DNA of 64,000 nt from Arthrobacter sp. zg-Y820 (GTDB taxonomy: Bacteria; Actinomycetota; Actinomycetes; Actinomycetales; Micrococcaceae): NCBI RefSeq assembly GCF_030142155.1, contig NZ_CP126247.1:1116001-1180000 (forward strand), in the 5' to 3' direction. Positions 1 to 9,217 of the stretch are shown here, piece after piece. The translations under genes and the position numbers were made by a program. Under the pieces are notes generated by a model. It made no database searches. It was not told the origin of the DNA and was given only the letters and a program-made list of their open reading frames with translations. Every line of letters starts with the position of its first letter. Within the stretch, counting starts at the first letter, position 1.

Positions 1-3000
1 CCGGATCGGCGAGCCGGAGTTCGATCCGGTTGCCGAAGAAGCTCTGCTGCGAGATCCGGATCTCGTTCGTCCGGGAGCAGGTGACGATGATGTGGATGCC
101 GTAGCCGGCGCCGCGGCTGATCAGTGCGTGGACGGCTTTTTCAATCTCCTCGAATTCATCGCTGAGCTGTCCGTAACCGTCCAGGACCAGCACAATGTCG
201 GCGCTGGGCAGCTCGGGAATGTCCCCCTTCGCGCAGCGGCGGCGCAGGGTCGGCAGCGAATCCACCTGATGCTTCTCGAACACATGCTCGCGGTGGGCCA
301 GCATCGCCAGCAACTCATCCACGGTGCGGCGGACAACTTCCCGGTTGGTGCGCACCGCCACCCCGCCCACATGGGGAAGGCCTTCGAGCGGCACCAGGCT
401 GCTGCCGAGCAGGTCGATCGCATAAATGCCCACCTCGGCCGGGCTGTGGGTCAGCGAGAGCGACGCCACGATGGTGCGCAGAGCGGTGCTCTTGCCGGTC
501 TGGGGCCCGCCCACGATCGCCGCGTTGCCGCCGTTCGCGGCAAGGTCCAGCTCCCAAATGCCTTGCCACTGCTTGGCCGGGTCGTCCAGCAGCCCCACCG
601 GAACACGCAGCGATCCGCCGCTGGCCAGCCGCAGCCCCTTCTCGCCGGAGAGGCCGCCGGCGGCGCGGTCCAACGCGATTCCGCGGGGCAGCGGCGGCAG
701 CCAGATCGGGTCGACGGCACGCGGGAACGTGGCCAGGGTGTCCATCAGCGTGGAAAGGACCGTCGGTCCGGTGGTGCGCTTGGAGGACGACGTCGACGAC
801 GGCGCAGCGGCAGCGCCGGCGGTCCCGGTTCCCGCGCCCCCGGTTCCCGCGCCCCCGGTTCCCGGTGCTGCCGCGAGGGAGGCGGCGTAGCGCGGCACCT
901 GCAGGACCTGCGGCTGGTCGTCCGCCTCGGCCGGCCCGCCATCGTGCCGGGCGGCCTCCAGCGGGCCGGACACGTACCCGGCCTTGAACCGGGTGTAGGT
1001 GGTGGTGTCCACCTTCAGGTAGCCGAAGCCCGGCACCGGCGGCAGATGGAAGGCATCGGGGGTGTCCAGCACCGTGCGTGATTCGGCCTCGGAGAGGGTG
1101 CGCAGGCCGATCCGGTAGGAGAGGTAGGTGTCCAGGCCGCGCAGCTTGCCGCCCTCGATCCGCTGGCTGGAGAGCAGCAGGTGCACCCCGATGGAGCGGC
1201 CGATGCGGCCGATGGAGAGGAACAGTTCAATGAAGTCCGGGCGGGCGGTCAGCAGTTCACCGAATTCGTCGATGATCACCACCAGGTGCGGCAGGGGTGC
1301 CAGTTCGATGCCCTGGGCCTTCAGCTCCTGCCGGTGCAGCTGGTAGTCGGTGATGTTGGCGAGGTTGCCGGCCGCCTTCAGGACTTCCTGCCGCCGCTGG
1401 ATTTCGCCGGAGAGGCTGGCATAGACGCGCTCGATCAGGCTGACGTCGTCGGACAGGTTGGTGATGACCCCGGCGACCTGCGGTGCGCCGGCAAAGGGAG
1501 CGAAGGTGGCGCCGCCCTTGTAGTCCACCAGCACCATGGCCAGGACCTCGGGGGAGTGGGTGGCCAACAGTCCCACGACCATGCTGCGCAGCATTTCGGA
1601 TTTGCCGGAGCCGGTGGCGCCCACGCACAGGCCGTGCGGCCCGTGGCCGAACTGCGCCGATTCCTTGAGGTCCAGCAGGGCCGGCCGGCCGCGGTCGTCC
1701 GGGCCCAGCGGCACCCGAAGGAAGTCGACTTCGCCGCGGGGTTTCCACAGCCGGCGGATGTCGGCCGCGTCCAGGTCCGCCGAAAGGCCCAGCATTTCCA
1801 GGAACCCCTGGGCAGTTTCGGCGGTGTCATGCTCGAACGAGTCCGGCGACAGGCGCAGCGGCGCCAGCTCCCGCGCCAGCGCCTCGGCAAGCGGCACCGG
1901 GAGGAGGTCCAGGCTTCCGCGTTCGACGGCGGGATTCACCGGATCGTCGCGGTAGTTTTCCAGGATGAAGGTCCCGTCCGGTCCGCCGGAATCCTCGCTG
2001 ATGCGCACCGCCACCTCGCCAGGTTCCTGCTGCCGGTCGGCGACGAGGAAGACGGTCGTGATGCCCAGCGAGGCGGCGGAGGCCTGCTGGTCCGGCAGCT
2101 GCAGTTCCGCCGGAAGCGCGCCGTAGGAGTCGTTGACCACCAGCAGCCGGGGGAGCGCGGTGCCGACGCCGCCGCGCAGGAAGTTCTTGCGGGATTCGGC
2201 GGCGAGCGAGGAGCGGTGGTGCAGATCTTCGGCGAGGACTTCGGCCAGGGCATCAACGGTGGGTGCGAGCCGGCGGACCGGCCCCGTGGCGTGGGTGCTC
2301 TTCTGATCCGCCAGGTGCGGCAGCCAGGTGGCCCATTCCCAGTCGTTCCGCCGCTCCTCCGGCAGGACCAGGGCCAGGTGGAGGTCTTCGGGGGAGTGGA
2401 AGGCCGCGCCTTCAATGAGCAGCAGCCGGGCCACGGCAGCCACGAACCGGCGGGAACCCACCACTGAGACGTTGCCGGCGCAGTCCAGCGGCACCGTCAG
2501 CGGCAGCTCCGGGCTGGACTCGTACCGGCGCTTGAGGATTTCCAGTTCCGTGGTCATGAAGGTGTCGGTCTGGGCCAGCGCCGATCCGGTGCTCATGATG
2601 GTGACCTCGCGGTTGCGCCGGAAGCCGGTGCCGATCCGCACGTGCAGGAAATCCTCGTTGGAGCGGCGCCGCTCCCAGATCCGCCGGGTGTCCCGGAGGA
2701 TGTCGAACAGGGCGTTCGGCGGAGGGCTGGCGGCCCGGGCGACGGCCAGCGCGGCCTGTTCATCGGCGCGCAGCTCGGCACGGGAGCGTTCCAGATACTC
2801 CAGATAGTTTTCCCGCTGTTCCCGGCGCTGCTTGCCCTGCCGGCCGCGCTGGCTGAGCATCATGATCACCGACGCGATGATCGTGACAACCATCATCAGC
2901 GCCCCCACGGCAGCCAGCGGAGACCCGCGGAAGAGCATCATGACCGTCATCGACACCCCGGCGCCCAGCAGCGGAACGAGGGACATCATGTTCATGCCGG

Positions 3001-3103
3001 TCCTGCCGCCCTCGATGGGCGGCGGGGCATCCAGTGAAAAGGCCTCGATGGTCCGTGCGGGAGCGGTGGTGCGCGCGGGACGGTGCAGGATCCGGGTGCT
3101 CAT
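1..3103 (-). CDS. eccC: Type VII secretion FtsK/SpoIIIE ATPase EccC (partial, C-terminus off the window)
   Basis: Motor ATPase of the ESX/type VII secretion system in the cytoplasmic membrane; it recruits WXG100 substrates and drives export. 1034 residues lie in the window; the frame is open to base 1. Seen: two hydrophobic segments at about residues 40-85, a first nucleotide-binding domain with Walker A GATGSGKS (residues 495-502) and Walker B-like VVIIDEFGELL (around 605), then a second domain with GGPQTGKST (from 865) and IVLVLDG. Family proteins have about 1300 residues and three ATPase domains, so the third should lie to the left. The ATG start overlaps the stop of the upstream MinD-like gene (ATGA), implying translational coupling. 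A Gly/Ala/Thr-rich linker between the two domains is encoded by a 15-bp tandem repeat. Confidence 0.93.
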   Translation of the reverse strand, partial: MSTRILHRPARTTAPARTIEAFSLDAPPPIEGGRTGMNMMSLVPLLGAGVSMTVMMLFRGSPLAAVGALMMVVTIIASVIMMLSQRGRQGKQRREQRENYLEYLERSRAELRADEQAALAVARAASPPPNALFDILRDTRRIWERRRSNEDFLHVRIGTGFRRNREVTIMSTGSALAQTDTFMTTELEILKRRYESSPELPLTVPLDCAGNVSVVGSRRFVAAVARLLLIEGAAFHSPEDLHLALVLPEERRNDWEWATWLPHLADQKSTHATGPVRRLAPTVDALAEVLAEDLHHRSSLAAESRKNFLRGGVGTALPRLLVVNDSYGALPAELQLPDQQASAASLGITTVFLVADRQQEPGEVAVRISEDSGGPDGTFILENYRDDPVNPAVERGSLDLLPVPLAEALARELAPLRLSPDSFEHDTAETAQGFLEMLGLSADLDAADIRRLWKPRGEVDFLRVPLGPDDRGRPALLDLKESAQFGHGPHGLCVGATGSGKSEMLRSMVVGLLATHSPEVLAMVLVDYKGGATFAPFAGAPQVAGVITNLSDDVSLIERVYASLSGEIQRRQEVLKAAGNLANITDYQLHRQELKAQGIELAPLPHLVVIIDEFGELLTARPDFIELFLSIGRIGRSIGVHLLLSSQRIEGGKLRGLDTYLSYRIGLRTLSEAESRTVLDTPDAFHLPPVPGFGYLKVDTTTYTRFKAGYVSGPLEAARHDGGPAEADDQPQVLQVPRYAASLAAAPGTGGAGTGGAGTGTAGAAAAPSSTSSSKRTTGPTVLSTLMDTLATFPRAVDPIWLPPLPRGIALDRAAGGLSGEKGLRLASGGSLRVPVGLLDDPAKQWQGIWELDLAANGGNAAIVGGPQTGKSTALRTIVASLSLTHSPAEVGIYAIDLLGSSLVPLEGLPHVGGVAVRTNREVVRRTVDELLAMLAHREHVFEKHQVDSLPTLRRRCAKGDIPELPSADIVLVLDGYGQLSDEFEEIEKAVHALISRGAGYGIHIIVTCSRTNEIRISQQSFFGNRIELRLADP
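827..865. repeat. 15-bp tandem repeat inside eccC
   Basis: GGTTCCCGCGCCCCC occurs twice head to tail (827-841, 842-856), followed by a partial third copy. On the coding strand it encodes a Gly/Thr/Ala linker between the first and second ATPase domains, so unit-number changes would stay in frame. Confidence 0.85.
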
Positions 3104-4260
3104 ACGTAGGCGTTCCGTTCGGGTGCCAGCTCCGCGGCGGGCGGAACTCCGGTTCCGGACGCGGCAGCGGCCAGAACCCGGGAGGCGATGGACACGGCCT
3201 CGAGGCGGGTGCGGCGGGAGAGCAGGGACGGGAGAACTTCAACGCCTGCAGCCAGGTGCCGGTCGCGGCCCAAATGCAGGGCATCGATCCCGGCGCGGCG
3301 CAGCCGGCGGGCCTCCCGGGACGCGGTGAAAACCCTGTCGGGTGAGGACTGAACCACCAGCACGAGCAGGGGAACGGCAGCCAGGGCGGGTGTGTGCCGC
3401 CAGGCCCGGGAGTACTCGACGGCGTCCTCCAGGCCGGCAACACTGGCCGGCGCCACGAAGACGGCCAGATGGGAGTGCTCCACTGCCCACAGCGCGGCCG
3501 GGTCCGTGAGGCCGGGGCCGCAGTCAAAAATGGTGACAGGGCAGTAGCGGGAGATCACCCGGGAAAGCCGGGCGGCCCCGGCGGGACCTGCAGCCGCCGT
3601 GGGACTTGCAGCGCCGGCGGGACCCGTGAAAGCGGGCGCACCGACGGAAGGGGTCCACACGGGCGGCGCCTGCGGGCCGGCGGGAGTCCAGACGGCGTCG
3701 TCGGATAACCCTTGGCCGGCGGGCATCCACGGACCGGAGGCCCGCCGGCGGCCGGTGACCAGCAGGTTGGCCGGCTCGGCGACGGTCAGGAGGGCTGCGA
3801 GTCCGCGCAGTGAATCAGGAGTGCCGGCTTCCAGCCGGGCGGCGGCGGCCTCCAGCGGCGGTGCGTACGGAACGCCGAGCCGCAGCCCGAGTGTTCCGGC
3901 CGCCGGAGCGAGGTCGAGGGCGGCAACGACGTCGGCACGCATTGCGGCGTAGATCCGCGCCAGCAGGGCGGCCGCCGTCGTTCTGCCCGCACCGCCGCGG
4001 GTTCCCACCACGGCGATCCGGCGCCCCGTGGTGACGGCACGCTGGCTGCCGGCGGCTGCGTCCGCCAACCGCTGCGGATAATCGTCACCGCGGAAAAGAT
4101 CGGCCGAGCCCGCCAGGATCCGGTGCAGGGCGGATTCGGCAGGCCGGGTCCGCAGCACCCGGCGCAGCCGCTGCGGCGGCGACTCGAAGCCGTCACCGGA
4201 GGGGCGGGCGGGATCGCCGAAGCGCTCGGGCTGCGGTTGGGGTTCGAAGATGCCGTTCAT
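3100..4260 (-). CDS. MinD/ParA-like ATPase of the type VII secretion locus
   Basis: P-loop ATPase of the MinD/ParA/CpaE type, 386 aa, between eccD and eccC. The nucleotide motif GTRGGAGRTT (about residues 84-94) is a deviant Walker A in which the usual lysine before TT is arginine; the fold continues with a conserved aspartate in AALDLAP and IFDCGPG around the switch II position. A Pro/Ala/Thr-rich insert precedes the C-terminal half. The chosen start, ATG at 4260, overlaps the eccD stop (TGATG); the longer open frame upstream lies inside eccD. The stop overlaps eccC. ESX loci commonly carry such ATPases (EspI-like); the role is unclear and the Lys-to-Arg change makes ATPase activity uncertain. 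Confidence 0.85.
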   Translation of the reverse strand: MNGIFEPQPQPERFGDPARPSGDGFESPPQRLRRVLRTRPAESALHRILAGSADLFRGDDYPQRLADAAAGSQRAVTTGRRIAVVGTRGGAGRTTAAALLARIYAAMRADVVAALDLAPAAGTLGLRLGVPYAPPLEAAAARLEAGTPDSLRGLAALLTVAEPANLLVTGRRRASGPWMPAGQGLSDDAVWTPAGPQAPPVWTPSVGAPAFTGPAGAASPTAAAGPAGAARLSRVISRYCPVTIFDCGPGLTDPAALWAVEHSHLAVFVAPASVAGLEDAVEYSRAWRHTPALAAVPLLVLVVQSSPDRVFTASREARRLRRAGIDALHLGRDRHLAAGVEVLPSLLSRRTRLEAVSIASRVLAAAASGTGVPPAAELAPERNAYV

Positions 4261-5597
4261 CAGAAGCTTCCCAGCAGCTGGCCGAACACACCGAAAAGTC
4301 CGGCAGCCAGCGGCACCGAAACCAGGATGGCCCCCGTCTCCGCGCGCTTGGCCAGCAGGCGGAAACGGGCCTGCGTATGGTCGGGAAACGTGGCGGTCAG
4401 CGATACGGCGGCGGCGGCCGCGGTGCCCAGAACCCCCAGTCCCACTGCCCACGGCTGATCGGGGACAAAACGCAGCGCGGCCAGCGCCCCCGCGCAGAGG
4501 CCGACGGCGACGGCCAGGTAAAGCGCTGTCCGCTGCGGCGCGAGCGGAAAGGACCGGGTGCGCAGGAACACGGCCAGCGTCAGTGCCAGCAGCAGGGGAA
4601 GCGTCCAGTGCTGGCGGTTGGGATCAGTGCCGAGCAGCCACAGCCCAGGCGCAATGGACAGCGCCGTGATGGCTGTTCCCAGGGTCAGGCTCCGGTGGGC
4701 AGCGGCCACGGCAGCCACGGCGTCGGTGCGGGTGATCGAGCCGCCCTTGGCCCGCTGATCATCCAGCGTGGCAAGACCGGACGAGCCGAGGGCGAGCTTG
4801 GGCAGCAGGCCCAGCAGCAGGATGCTCGCCAGCGTCGCCAGGGCAGCGGTGCCCACGGCGTCGCCCGTGACGGCGCCGGCGGCAGTCCACAGTCCGGCGG
4901 CCAGGGCGAGCGTTGCGGCTCCGCTGAACCAGGCCCGCCGCTGGGCAGCCCCGGTTCCGACGGCGGCCAGCGCCAGAACCGACAGCCCGGCCAGGACCAG
5001 CGCCGCGGTCGGCAGCCGCTCCGGTACGCCGTCGTACAGGTGGAAAACTCCGCCCAGCCCGCTGAGCCAGCCCGCGCCGAGCAGCGCCGGTCCGAGTGCC
5101 GTGCGGCGGGGCGGACGCCCGGCGGCGGCTCCGGCGGCCAGCCCGAGCAGGGACAGGGCAAGGAGCATCCACCAGGCCGCATCCGGTGCCAGCGAGGTCA
5201 GCAGGATTTCGGACCCGGCCCAAAGGCCTGCCGCGGCAAAGAGGCCCGCGGTGAGATCCTTGCAGCGGCGGTTCCACCGGCCGGCCACGGCTCCGCTTTC
5301 GCTGACCACCAGGTCCGTGACGTCGTACACGACGGCGGAGGGAGGGGCTTCGGAGGCGTTGCACAGCAGCAGGGAGGACCCGTCCAGGACCCGGGCCTGG
5401 CTCAGCGACGTTTCGGCATTCAGCTCAGTGCCGTCGGGCGCCACCAGCACCTTCGCCGCAACCGCCTCGGCCGGCGGGTCATCAAGCAGGTTCAGGACCT
5501 GCGGGAGGAGCAGACCAACGGGCTGGTCGGAGGGCAGGAGCAGGTCAACGTGCTTCCGTGAGCCGACGAGAGTGACCCGGGTGAAGGCGTGCGCCAT
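4260..5597 (-). CDS. eccD: Type VII secretion integral membrane protein EccD
   Basis: 445-aa polytopic membrane protein, the channel-forming ESX component. The first about 90 residues form the YukD/ubiquitin-like cytosolic domain (FTRVTLVG, VLVAPDGTELN, LDGSSLLL); from about residue 120 to the end there are roughly eleven hydrophobic helices. Family members are usually 450-500 aa, so this is complete. The start at 5597 follows the upstream small membrane gene by 3 bp, and the stop overlaps the next start, so the whole cluster reads as one operon. No EccB, EccE or mycosin gene is visible in the window; they may lie to the left of eccC. Confidence 0.92.
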   Translation of the reverse strand: MAHAFTRVTLVGSRKHVDLLLPSDQPVGLLLPQVLNLLDDPPAEAVAAKVLVAPDGTELNAETSLSQARVLDGSSLLLCNASEAPPSAVVYDVTDLVVSESGAVAGRWNRRCKDLTAGLFAAAGLWAGSEILLTSLAPDAAWWMLLALSLLGLAAGAAAGRPPRRTALGPALLGAGWLSGLGGVFHLYDGVPERLPTAALVLAGLSVLALAAVGTGAAQRRAWFSGAATLALAAGLWTAAGAVTGDAVGTAALATLASILLLGLLPKLALGSSGLATLDDQRAKGGSITRTDAVAAVAAAHRSLTLGTAITALSIAPGLWLLGTDPNRQHWTLPLLLALTLAVFLRTRSFPLAPQRTALYLAVAVGLCAGALAALRFVPDQPWAVGLGVLGTAAAAAVSLTATFPDHTQARFRLLAKRAETGAILVSVPLAAGLFGVFGQLLGSF

Positions 5598-5600
5598 GGC

Positions 5601-5954
5601 TCAGGCACCTGTCCCGTAGTGGGGCGTACTGCTCCCGGCCCCGGACGCATCAGGCCAGCGCGCATCGGGCCCGGGCCAGGAGCCCTGCTGTCTGTCCGCC
5701 GGAAGGATCTGCCGTAACTGACCGGTCTGTTGTTCCTGCTTGGCGCGGTTCTCCGCCAGCAGGTTGGTGACGAAGGAGTAGCCCACGCAGACGGCGGCAA
5801 TCACGGCGGCGGCGGCAACGCTGAGGATGAACCACCGCAGGCTGTCCAGCCAGCGGCGCTCGTTGGGATTGTCTCCGAAGAGCAGCGCCGTGAGCAGCCG
5901 GTGCCGGCGCACGGTGACGGACTCGATGAGTTGATTGTCGTAGTCGCTGGCCAT
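5601..5954 (-). CDS. Small single-span membrane protein heading the type VII secretion operon
   Basis: 117 aa: about 55 basic and acidic cytosolic residues, one membrane helix (around residues 48-68, ILSVAAAAVIAAVCVGYSFV), and a short Gln-rich exterior tail. An AGGGGA ribosome site precedes ATG 5954. First gene of the ecc operon, 3 bp before eccD. The basic RRHRLLTALL stretch followed by one helix is reminiscent of the N-terminus of EccB, but the large periplasmic domain of EccB is absent. It could be a truncated EccB-like protein or an unrelated accessory protein; no family is assigned with confidence. Confidence 0.75.
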   Translation of the reverse strand: MASDYDNQLIESVTVRRHRLLTALLFGDNPNERRWLDSLRWFILSVAAAAVIAAVCVGYSFVTNLLAENRAKQEQQTGQLRQILPADRQQGSWPGPDARWPDASGAGSSTPHYGTGA

Positions 5955-6141
5955 TGAGGTCCCCTCGCCCTTGGACACGTTGCGTACATCCTTGCACCGC
6001 GGGCATCGTCCGGCAGCGGGTATTTCCGGTCTGGGGATAACTTCGCCAATCCATGTGCCGCGGCGAGCGGAGGCGGGGCGTTGTGCAAAACAGCGGCCGG
6101 TGCTAATCCTTGATGCACCAGTCCGCACCGAAGGAGATGCC

Positions 6142-6459
6142 ATGAGTTCCAACCCTGACGCCGAAGAGCGCACTCTGAGCGATTGGAGCCGCCGCCTGAC
6201 CCAGGCGCTGCAGATCCTCGACTTGGAAGTGGACCACAAGATGCTGGTGGAACTGGCGGAGCAGTCCTCCAAGACGGTGGGACCCAACGCCGGTCTGATC
6301 AGCACGTTTGTGGTGGGGTACGCGGCGGGACTGTCCAAGACGAGCGGGCGGAAAGAGGCGGAGGAGGCGGTCCGCGGTGCTGCGGACACGGCTTTTCGGG
6401 TTGCCGCCACCGGCCTGGACGGTCCGGACACGCCGGGCTGGAAGGATTCAGGCCAGTAG
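6142..6459 (+). CDS. DUF6457 family protein
   Basis: 105 aa, soluble. The family pattern is visible: a leading LSDWSRRLTQAL, then DHKMLVELAEQSSKTVGP and the signature STFVVGYAAGL. In actinobacteria this domain is often near, or fused to, molybdopterin-guanine dinucleotide (MobA) genes, which fits the convergent molybdopterin oxidoreductase next door. Start ATG 6142 is set by AAGGAG five bases upstream. The exact biochemical role is unknown; a part in molybdenum cofactor handling is inferred from family context. Confidence 0.85.
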   Translation: MSSNPDAEERTLSDWSRRLTQALQILDLEVDHKMLVELAEQSSKTVGPNAGLISTFVVGYAAGLSKTSGRKEAEEAVRGAADTAFRVAATGLDGPDTPGWKDSGQ

Positions 6460-6468
6460 GGGAAGCCG

Positions 6469-6499
6469 GACTGCCGGGGCTCGGGAAGCCCCGGCAGTC
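6469..6499. terminator. Bidirectional hairpin between convergent genes
   Basis: A 13-bp perfect stem, GACTGCCGGGGCT with its complement, and a 5-nt loop, between the stops of the DUF6457 gene and the oxidoreductase. No U-run follows, so termination efficiency is uncertain. Confidence 0.7.
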
Positions 6500-6507
6500 C
6501 CGCAGGG

Positions 6508-8850
6508 TTAGGCGCGGGTGCGCGACTTGAAGTCCTCGGCCTGGTCCTGGGCCGGGGCGCTGTTGGGTTCCACCCGCACCAGTACCGTTTTGGACACCGG
6601 GGTGTTGCTGCCCTCTGCGGTGTGGTCCATCGGCACCAGGACGTTGGCCTCGGGATAGTACGCGGCAACACAGCCCCGCGGCGTTGGATAGGAGACCACG
6701 CGGAACTTCCGCAGGATCCGCTCCGCGTTGTCGTGGTGCACGCCGTGAATGTCCACGTACTGGCCGTCCTTGAGGCCCAGTTCCGTGATGTCTTCAGCGT
6801 TCATGAACAGCACGTGCCGGCCGCCGCGGATGCCCCGATAGCGGTCGTTGTGCCCGTAAATAGTGGTGTTCCACTGGTCGTGGGAGCGCAGCGACTGCAG
6901 GATCAGGGTGCCCTCGGGGCGCTCCACGGCCTCCAGATCGTTGACCGTGAGGATCGCTTTGCCGGTCGGCGTGCGGAAGGTGCGCGAGTCCCGGGGGCCG
7001 TTGGGCAGCACAAAGCCGCCGTCCTGCCGGATCCGCTCGTTGTAGTTGTCGCACCCCTCGACGACGCGGCCGATGTGGTCGCGGATGAGGTCGTAGTTTT
7101 TCTCGTATTCCGCCCAATCGGCATCGATTTTGTTCCCGACGATGAGTGCGCCGAGCCGCGAGACAATGGCCGGCTCGGAGAGCAGGTTCTCGCCCACCGG
7201 CTCCAGATTTCCGCGCGAGGGATGAACCACGCAGACCGTGTCCTCGACCGAGACAAACTGCGGTCCGCTCTCCTGGACGTCGATCTCCGTGCGGCCCTTG
7301 GTGGGCAGGATCAGCGCCTCCTGCCCGGTGATGAGATGGGAGCGGTTGAGCTTGATCGAAATCTGTACCGTCATCTCGGTCTTCTGCATCGCCGCCTCGG
7401 CGAACTGGGTGTCGGAGATCGCCGAGATGAGGTTTCCGCCGAGTGCCACGAAGACCTTGATGCGCCCGTCCTGCATGCCGTAGAAGGTTTCGACGGCGTC
7501 GGTGCCGTGATCGCGGGGCGGATCGAAACTGAATTCCTTGCCGAGGGCATCGAGGAAGGCCGGGGGCATTTGTTCCCAGATGCCCATGGTCCGGTCGCCC
7601 TGGACGTTGCTGTGCCCGCGGATGGGCGCCGCGCCGGCACCCGGCTTGCCGATGTTTCCGCGCAGCAGCAGCAGGTTGATCATTTCCTTGATCGTGGGAA
7701 CTGCCTTCTTCTGCTGGGTGATGCCCATGGCCCAGCAGATGATGACCTTGTCGGCCTGCAGGTACCGGTCGGCGAGCTCGTTGATTTCCTCAATGGGCAG
7801 GCCGGTGGCCTCCACCACCGTCTGGTCATCGAGGTGGACCAGGTGCTCTCTGAGGTCGTCCAGGCCCTCGCAGTGCTTCTCCAAGAAGTCATGGTCCAGG
7901 ACGGTGCCGGGGTTCCGGTCCTCGGCCTCCAGGACGCGCTTGGAAATGGCCTGCAGCAGGGCCATGTCGCCCCCGAGGCGGATCTGCAGGAACTGGTCGG
8001 CGAGCTCGGTTCCCTTGCCGGCGACGCCGCGGACCTTTTGCGGGTTTTTATACCGCCGCATGCCGGCTTCGGGGAGCGGATTGACGGCGACGATGCTGCC
8101 GCCGTTGCGCTTGCAGCCCTCAAGGGCGGTCAGCATCCGTGGATGGTTTGTCCCCGGGTTCTGGCCCATCAGGATGATGAGGTCCGCTTTGCCGAAGTCG
8201 TCATAGGTGACTGTGGCCTTCCCAATGCCGATGGTCTGGCCCATGGCCCAGCCCGAGGACTCATGGCACATGTTGGAGCAGTCCGGCAGGTTGTTGGTGC
8301 CGAAGCCGCGCACCATGAGCTGGTAGAGGAAGGCAGCCTCGTTGGAGGTGCGGCCGCTGGTGTAGAACGCGGCCTCATGCGGAGAGTCCAGGCTGTTGAG
8401 CTTGTCCGCGACGATGCGGAAGGCCTCGTCCCAGCTGACCGGATGGTAGTGGTCTGCTCCGGCCGGTTTGTAGACCGGTTCGGTCAGTCGGCCCTGCATG
8501 CCCAGCCAGTATTCGGTGCGGTCGCGAAGTTCGCTGACACTGTGCTCGGCCCAGAACTCCGAGGAGATGACCACGGGCGCGGCCTCCCAGGTGACCGCCT
8601 TGACGCCTTCTTCGCAGTACTCGAATTTGCTGCGGTGGTTCGGATCCGGCCAGGCGCAGCTGGGACAGTCAAAGCCGTCCTTCTGGTTCATCTTAAAGGT
8701 GGCTTCCAGCGTCCGTTTGACGCCCATGTGCTGAATCGCCGGCTTCAGGGAGTTGTAGACGCCGGGCAAACCCGCAGCCCACTCCTTGGGCGGCTTGACC
8801 TCTATGTCCTTTTCATCCACGTTTTCAACGCGGGGTTCCTTCCGTACCAC
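6508..8850 (-). CDS. FdhF/YdeP family molybdopterin oxidoreductase
   Basis: 780-aa molybdopterin oxidoreductase of the FdhF/YdeP branch. An N-terminal FDCPSCAWPDP segment and a later Cys (FEYCEEG) look like a reduced iron-sulfur site; the Mo-ligand region reads CSNMCHESSG, so cysteine, not selenocysteine. Further conserved blocks: ILMGQNPGTNHPR, RGNIGKPGAGAAPIRGHSNVQG and the C-terminal molydopterin dinucleotide-binding domain (RGGRHVLFMN). E. coli YdeP is linked to acid resistance; whether this enzyme is a true formate dehydrogenase is unknown. I chose GTG 8850, preceded by AGGGAAG, over an upstream ATG at 8916 that has no ribosome site. It is cytoplasmic (no Tat signal). Confidence 0.9.
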   Translation of the reverse strand: MVRKEPRVENVDEKDIEVKPPKEWAAGLPGVYNSLKPAIQHMGVKRTLEATFKMNQKDGFDCPSCAWPDPNHRSKFEYCEEGVKAVTWEAAPVVISSEFWAEHSVSELRDRTEYWLGMQGRLTEPVYKPAGADHYHPVSWDEAFRIVADKLNSLDSPHEAAFYTSGRTSNEAAFLYQLMVRGFGTNNLPDCSNMCHESSGWAMGQTIGIGKATVTYDDFGKADLIILMGQNPGTNHPRMLTALEGCKRNGGSIVAVNPLPEAGMRRYKNPQKVRGVAGKGTELADQFLQIRLGGDMALLQAISKRVLEAEDRNPGTVLDHDFLEKHCEGLDDLREHLVHLDDQTVVEATGLPIEEINELADRYLQADKVIICWAMGITQQKKAVPTIKEMINLLLLRGNIGKPGAGAAPIRGHSNVQGDRTMGIWEQMPPAFLDALGKEFSFDPPRDHGTDAVETFYGMQDGRIKVFVALGGNLISAISDTQFAEAAMQKTEMTVQISIKLNRSHLITGQEALILPTKGRTEIDVQESGPQFVSVEDTVCVVHPSRGNLEPVGENLLSEPAIVSRLGALIVGNKIDADWAEYEKNYDLIRDHIGRVVEGCDNYNERIRQDGGFVLPNGPRDSRTFRTPTGKAILTVNDLEAVERPEGTLILQSLRSHDQWNTTIYGHNDRYRGIRGGRHVLFMNAEDITELGLKDGQYVDIHGVHHDNAERILRKFRVVSYPTPRGCVAAYYPEANVLVPMDHTAEGSNTPVSKTVLVRVEPNSAPAQDQAEDFKSRTRA

Positions 8851-9217
8851 TGCGCACTTCCCTTCGCTCCGCCGTCGGCCGCCCGGGCGCCCGGAGCGTC
8901 CCGGACCGGCTGCCACACCCGTAGGAACAGGCCTAGCAGGTGACGCACCTCATAGCAAGGTTCACGCCGCGCGCCGTGAAAGGCGCTGCCGGTCCGGCAG
9001 GCCGGCACCGGCCGGCCCTCCTCCGGGCCCGTCCGGACGGGGCCGCACTGCAGTTATCCACAAGTGTCGTGCCCCGCATGGCGTTTCCCGGACCGGCCGC
9101 GTTGGATGGGGCCATCGGCAGCCGGGCGGGCCTCCGCAGGGAGCCCCGCAGGGAAGCACCCTACGGCGCCGAAGACCAAGCCGGACGAGGGCGCGCACGC
9201 GCTGAAGGTGGGCAGTG
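8851..9217. other. Divergent spacer between oxidoreductase and WXG100 genes
   Basis: About 370 bp without a supported gene. It holds the putative minus-strand promoter described separately and several GC-rich self-complementary stretches (for example around 8988-9020). No plus-strand promoter for the WXG100 pair stands out. Confidence 0.6.
8930..8958 (-). promoter_or_regulatory. Putative promoter with internal palindrome, oxidoreductase gene
   Basis: On the minus strand TTGCTA (8958-8953) and TAGGCC (8935-8930) are separated by 17 bp. The spacer holds the inverted repeat AGGTG-N3-CACCT (8938-8950), a possible operator. The -10 box is weak. Confidence 0.4.

Noticed and set aside
92..1081. Plus-strand open frames over the eccC region (also 1181-2467)
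   Set aside because: They are out-of-frame shadows of the eccC reading on the minus strand, with no family pattern.
6508..8850. Selenocysteine formate dehydrogenase
   Set aside because: No in-frame TGA; the active-site position reads Cys in CSNMCHESSG.
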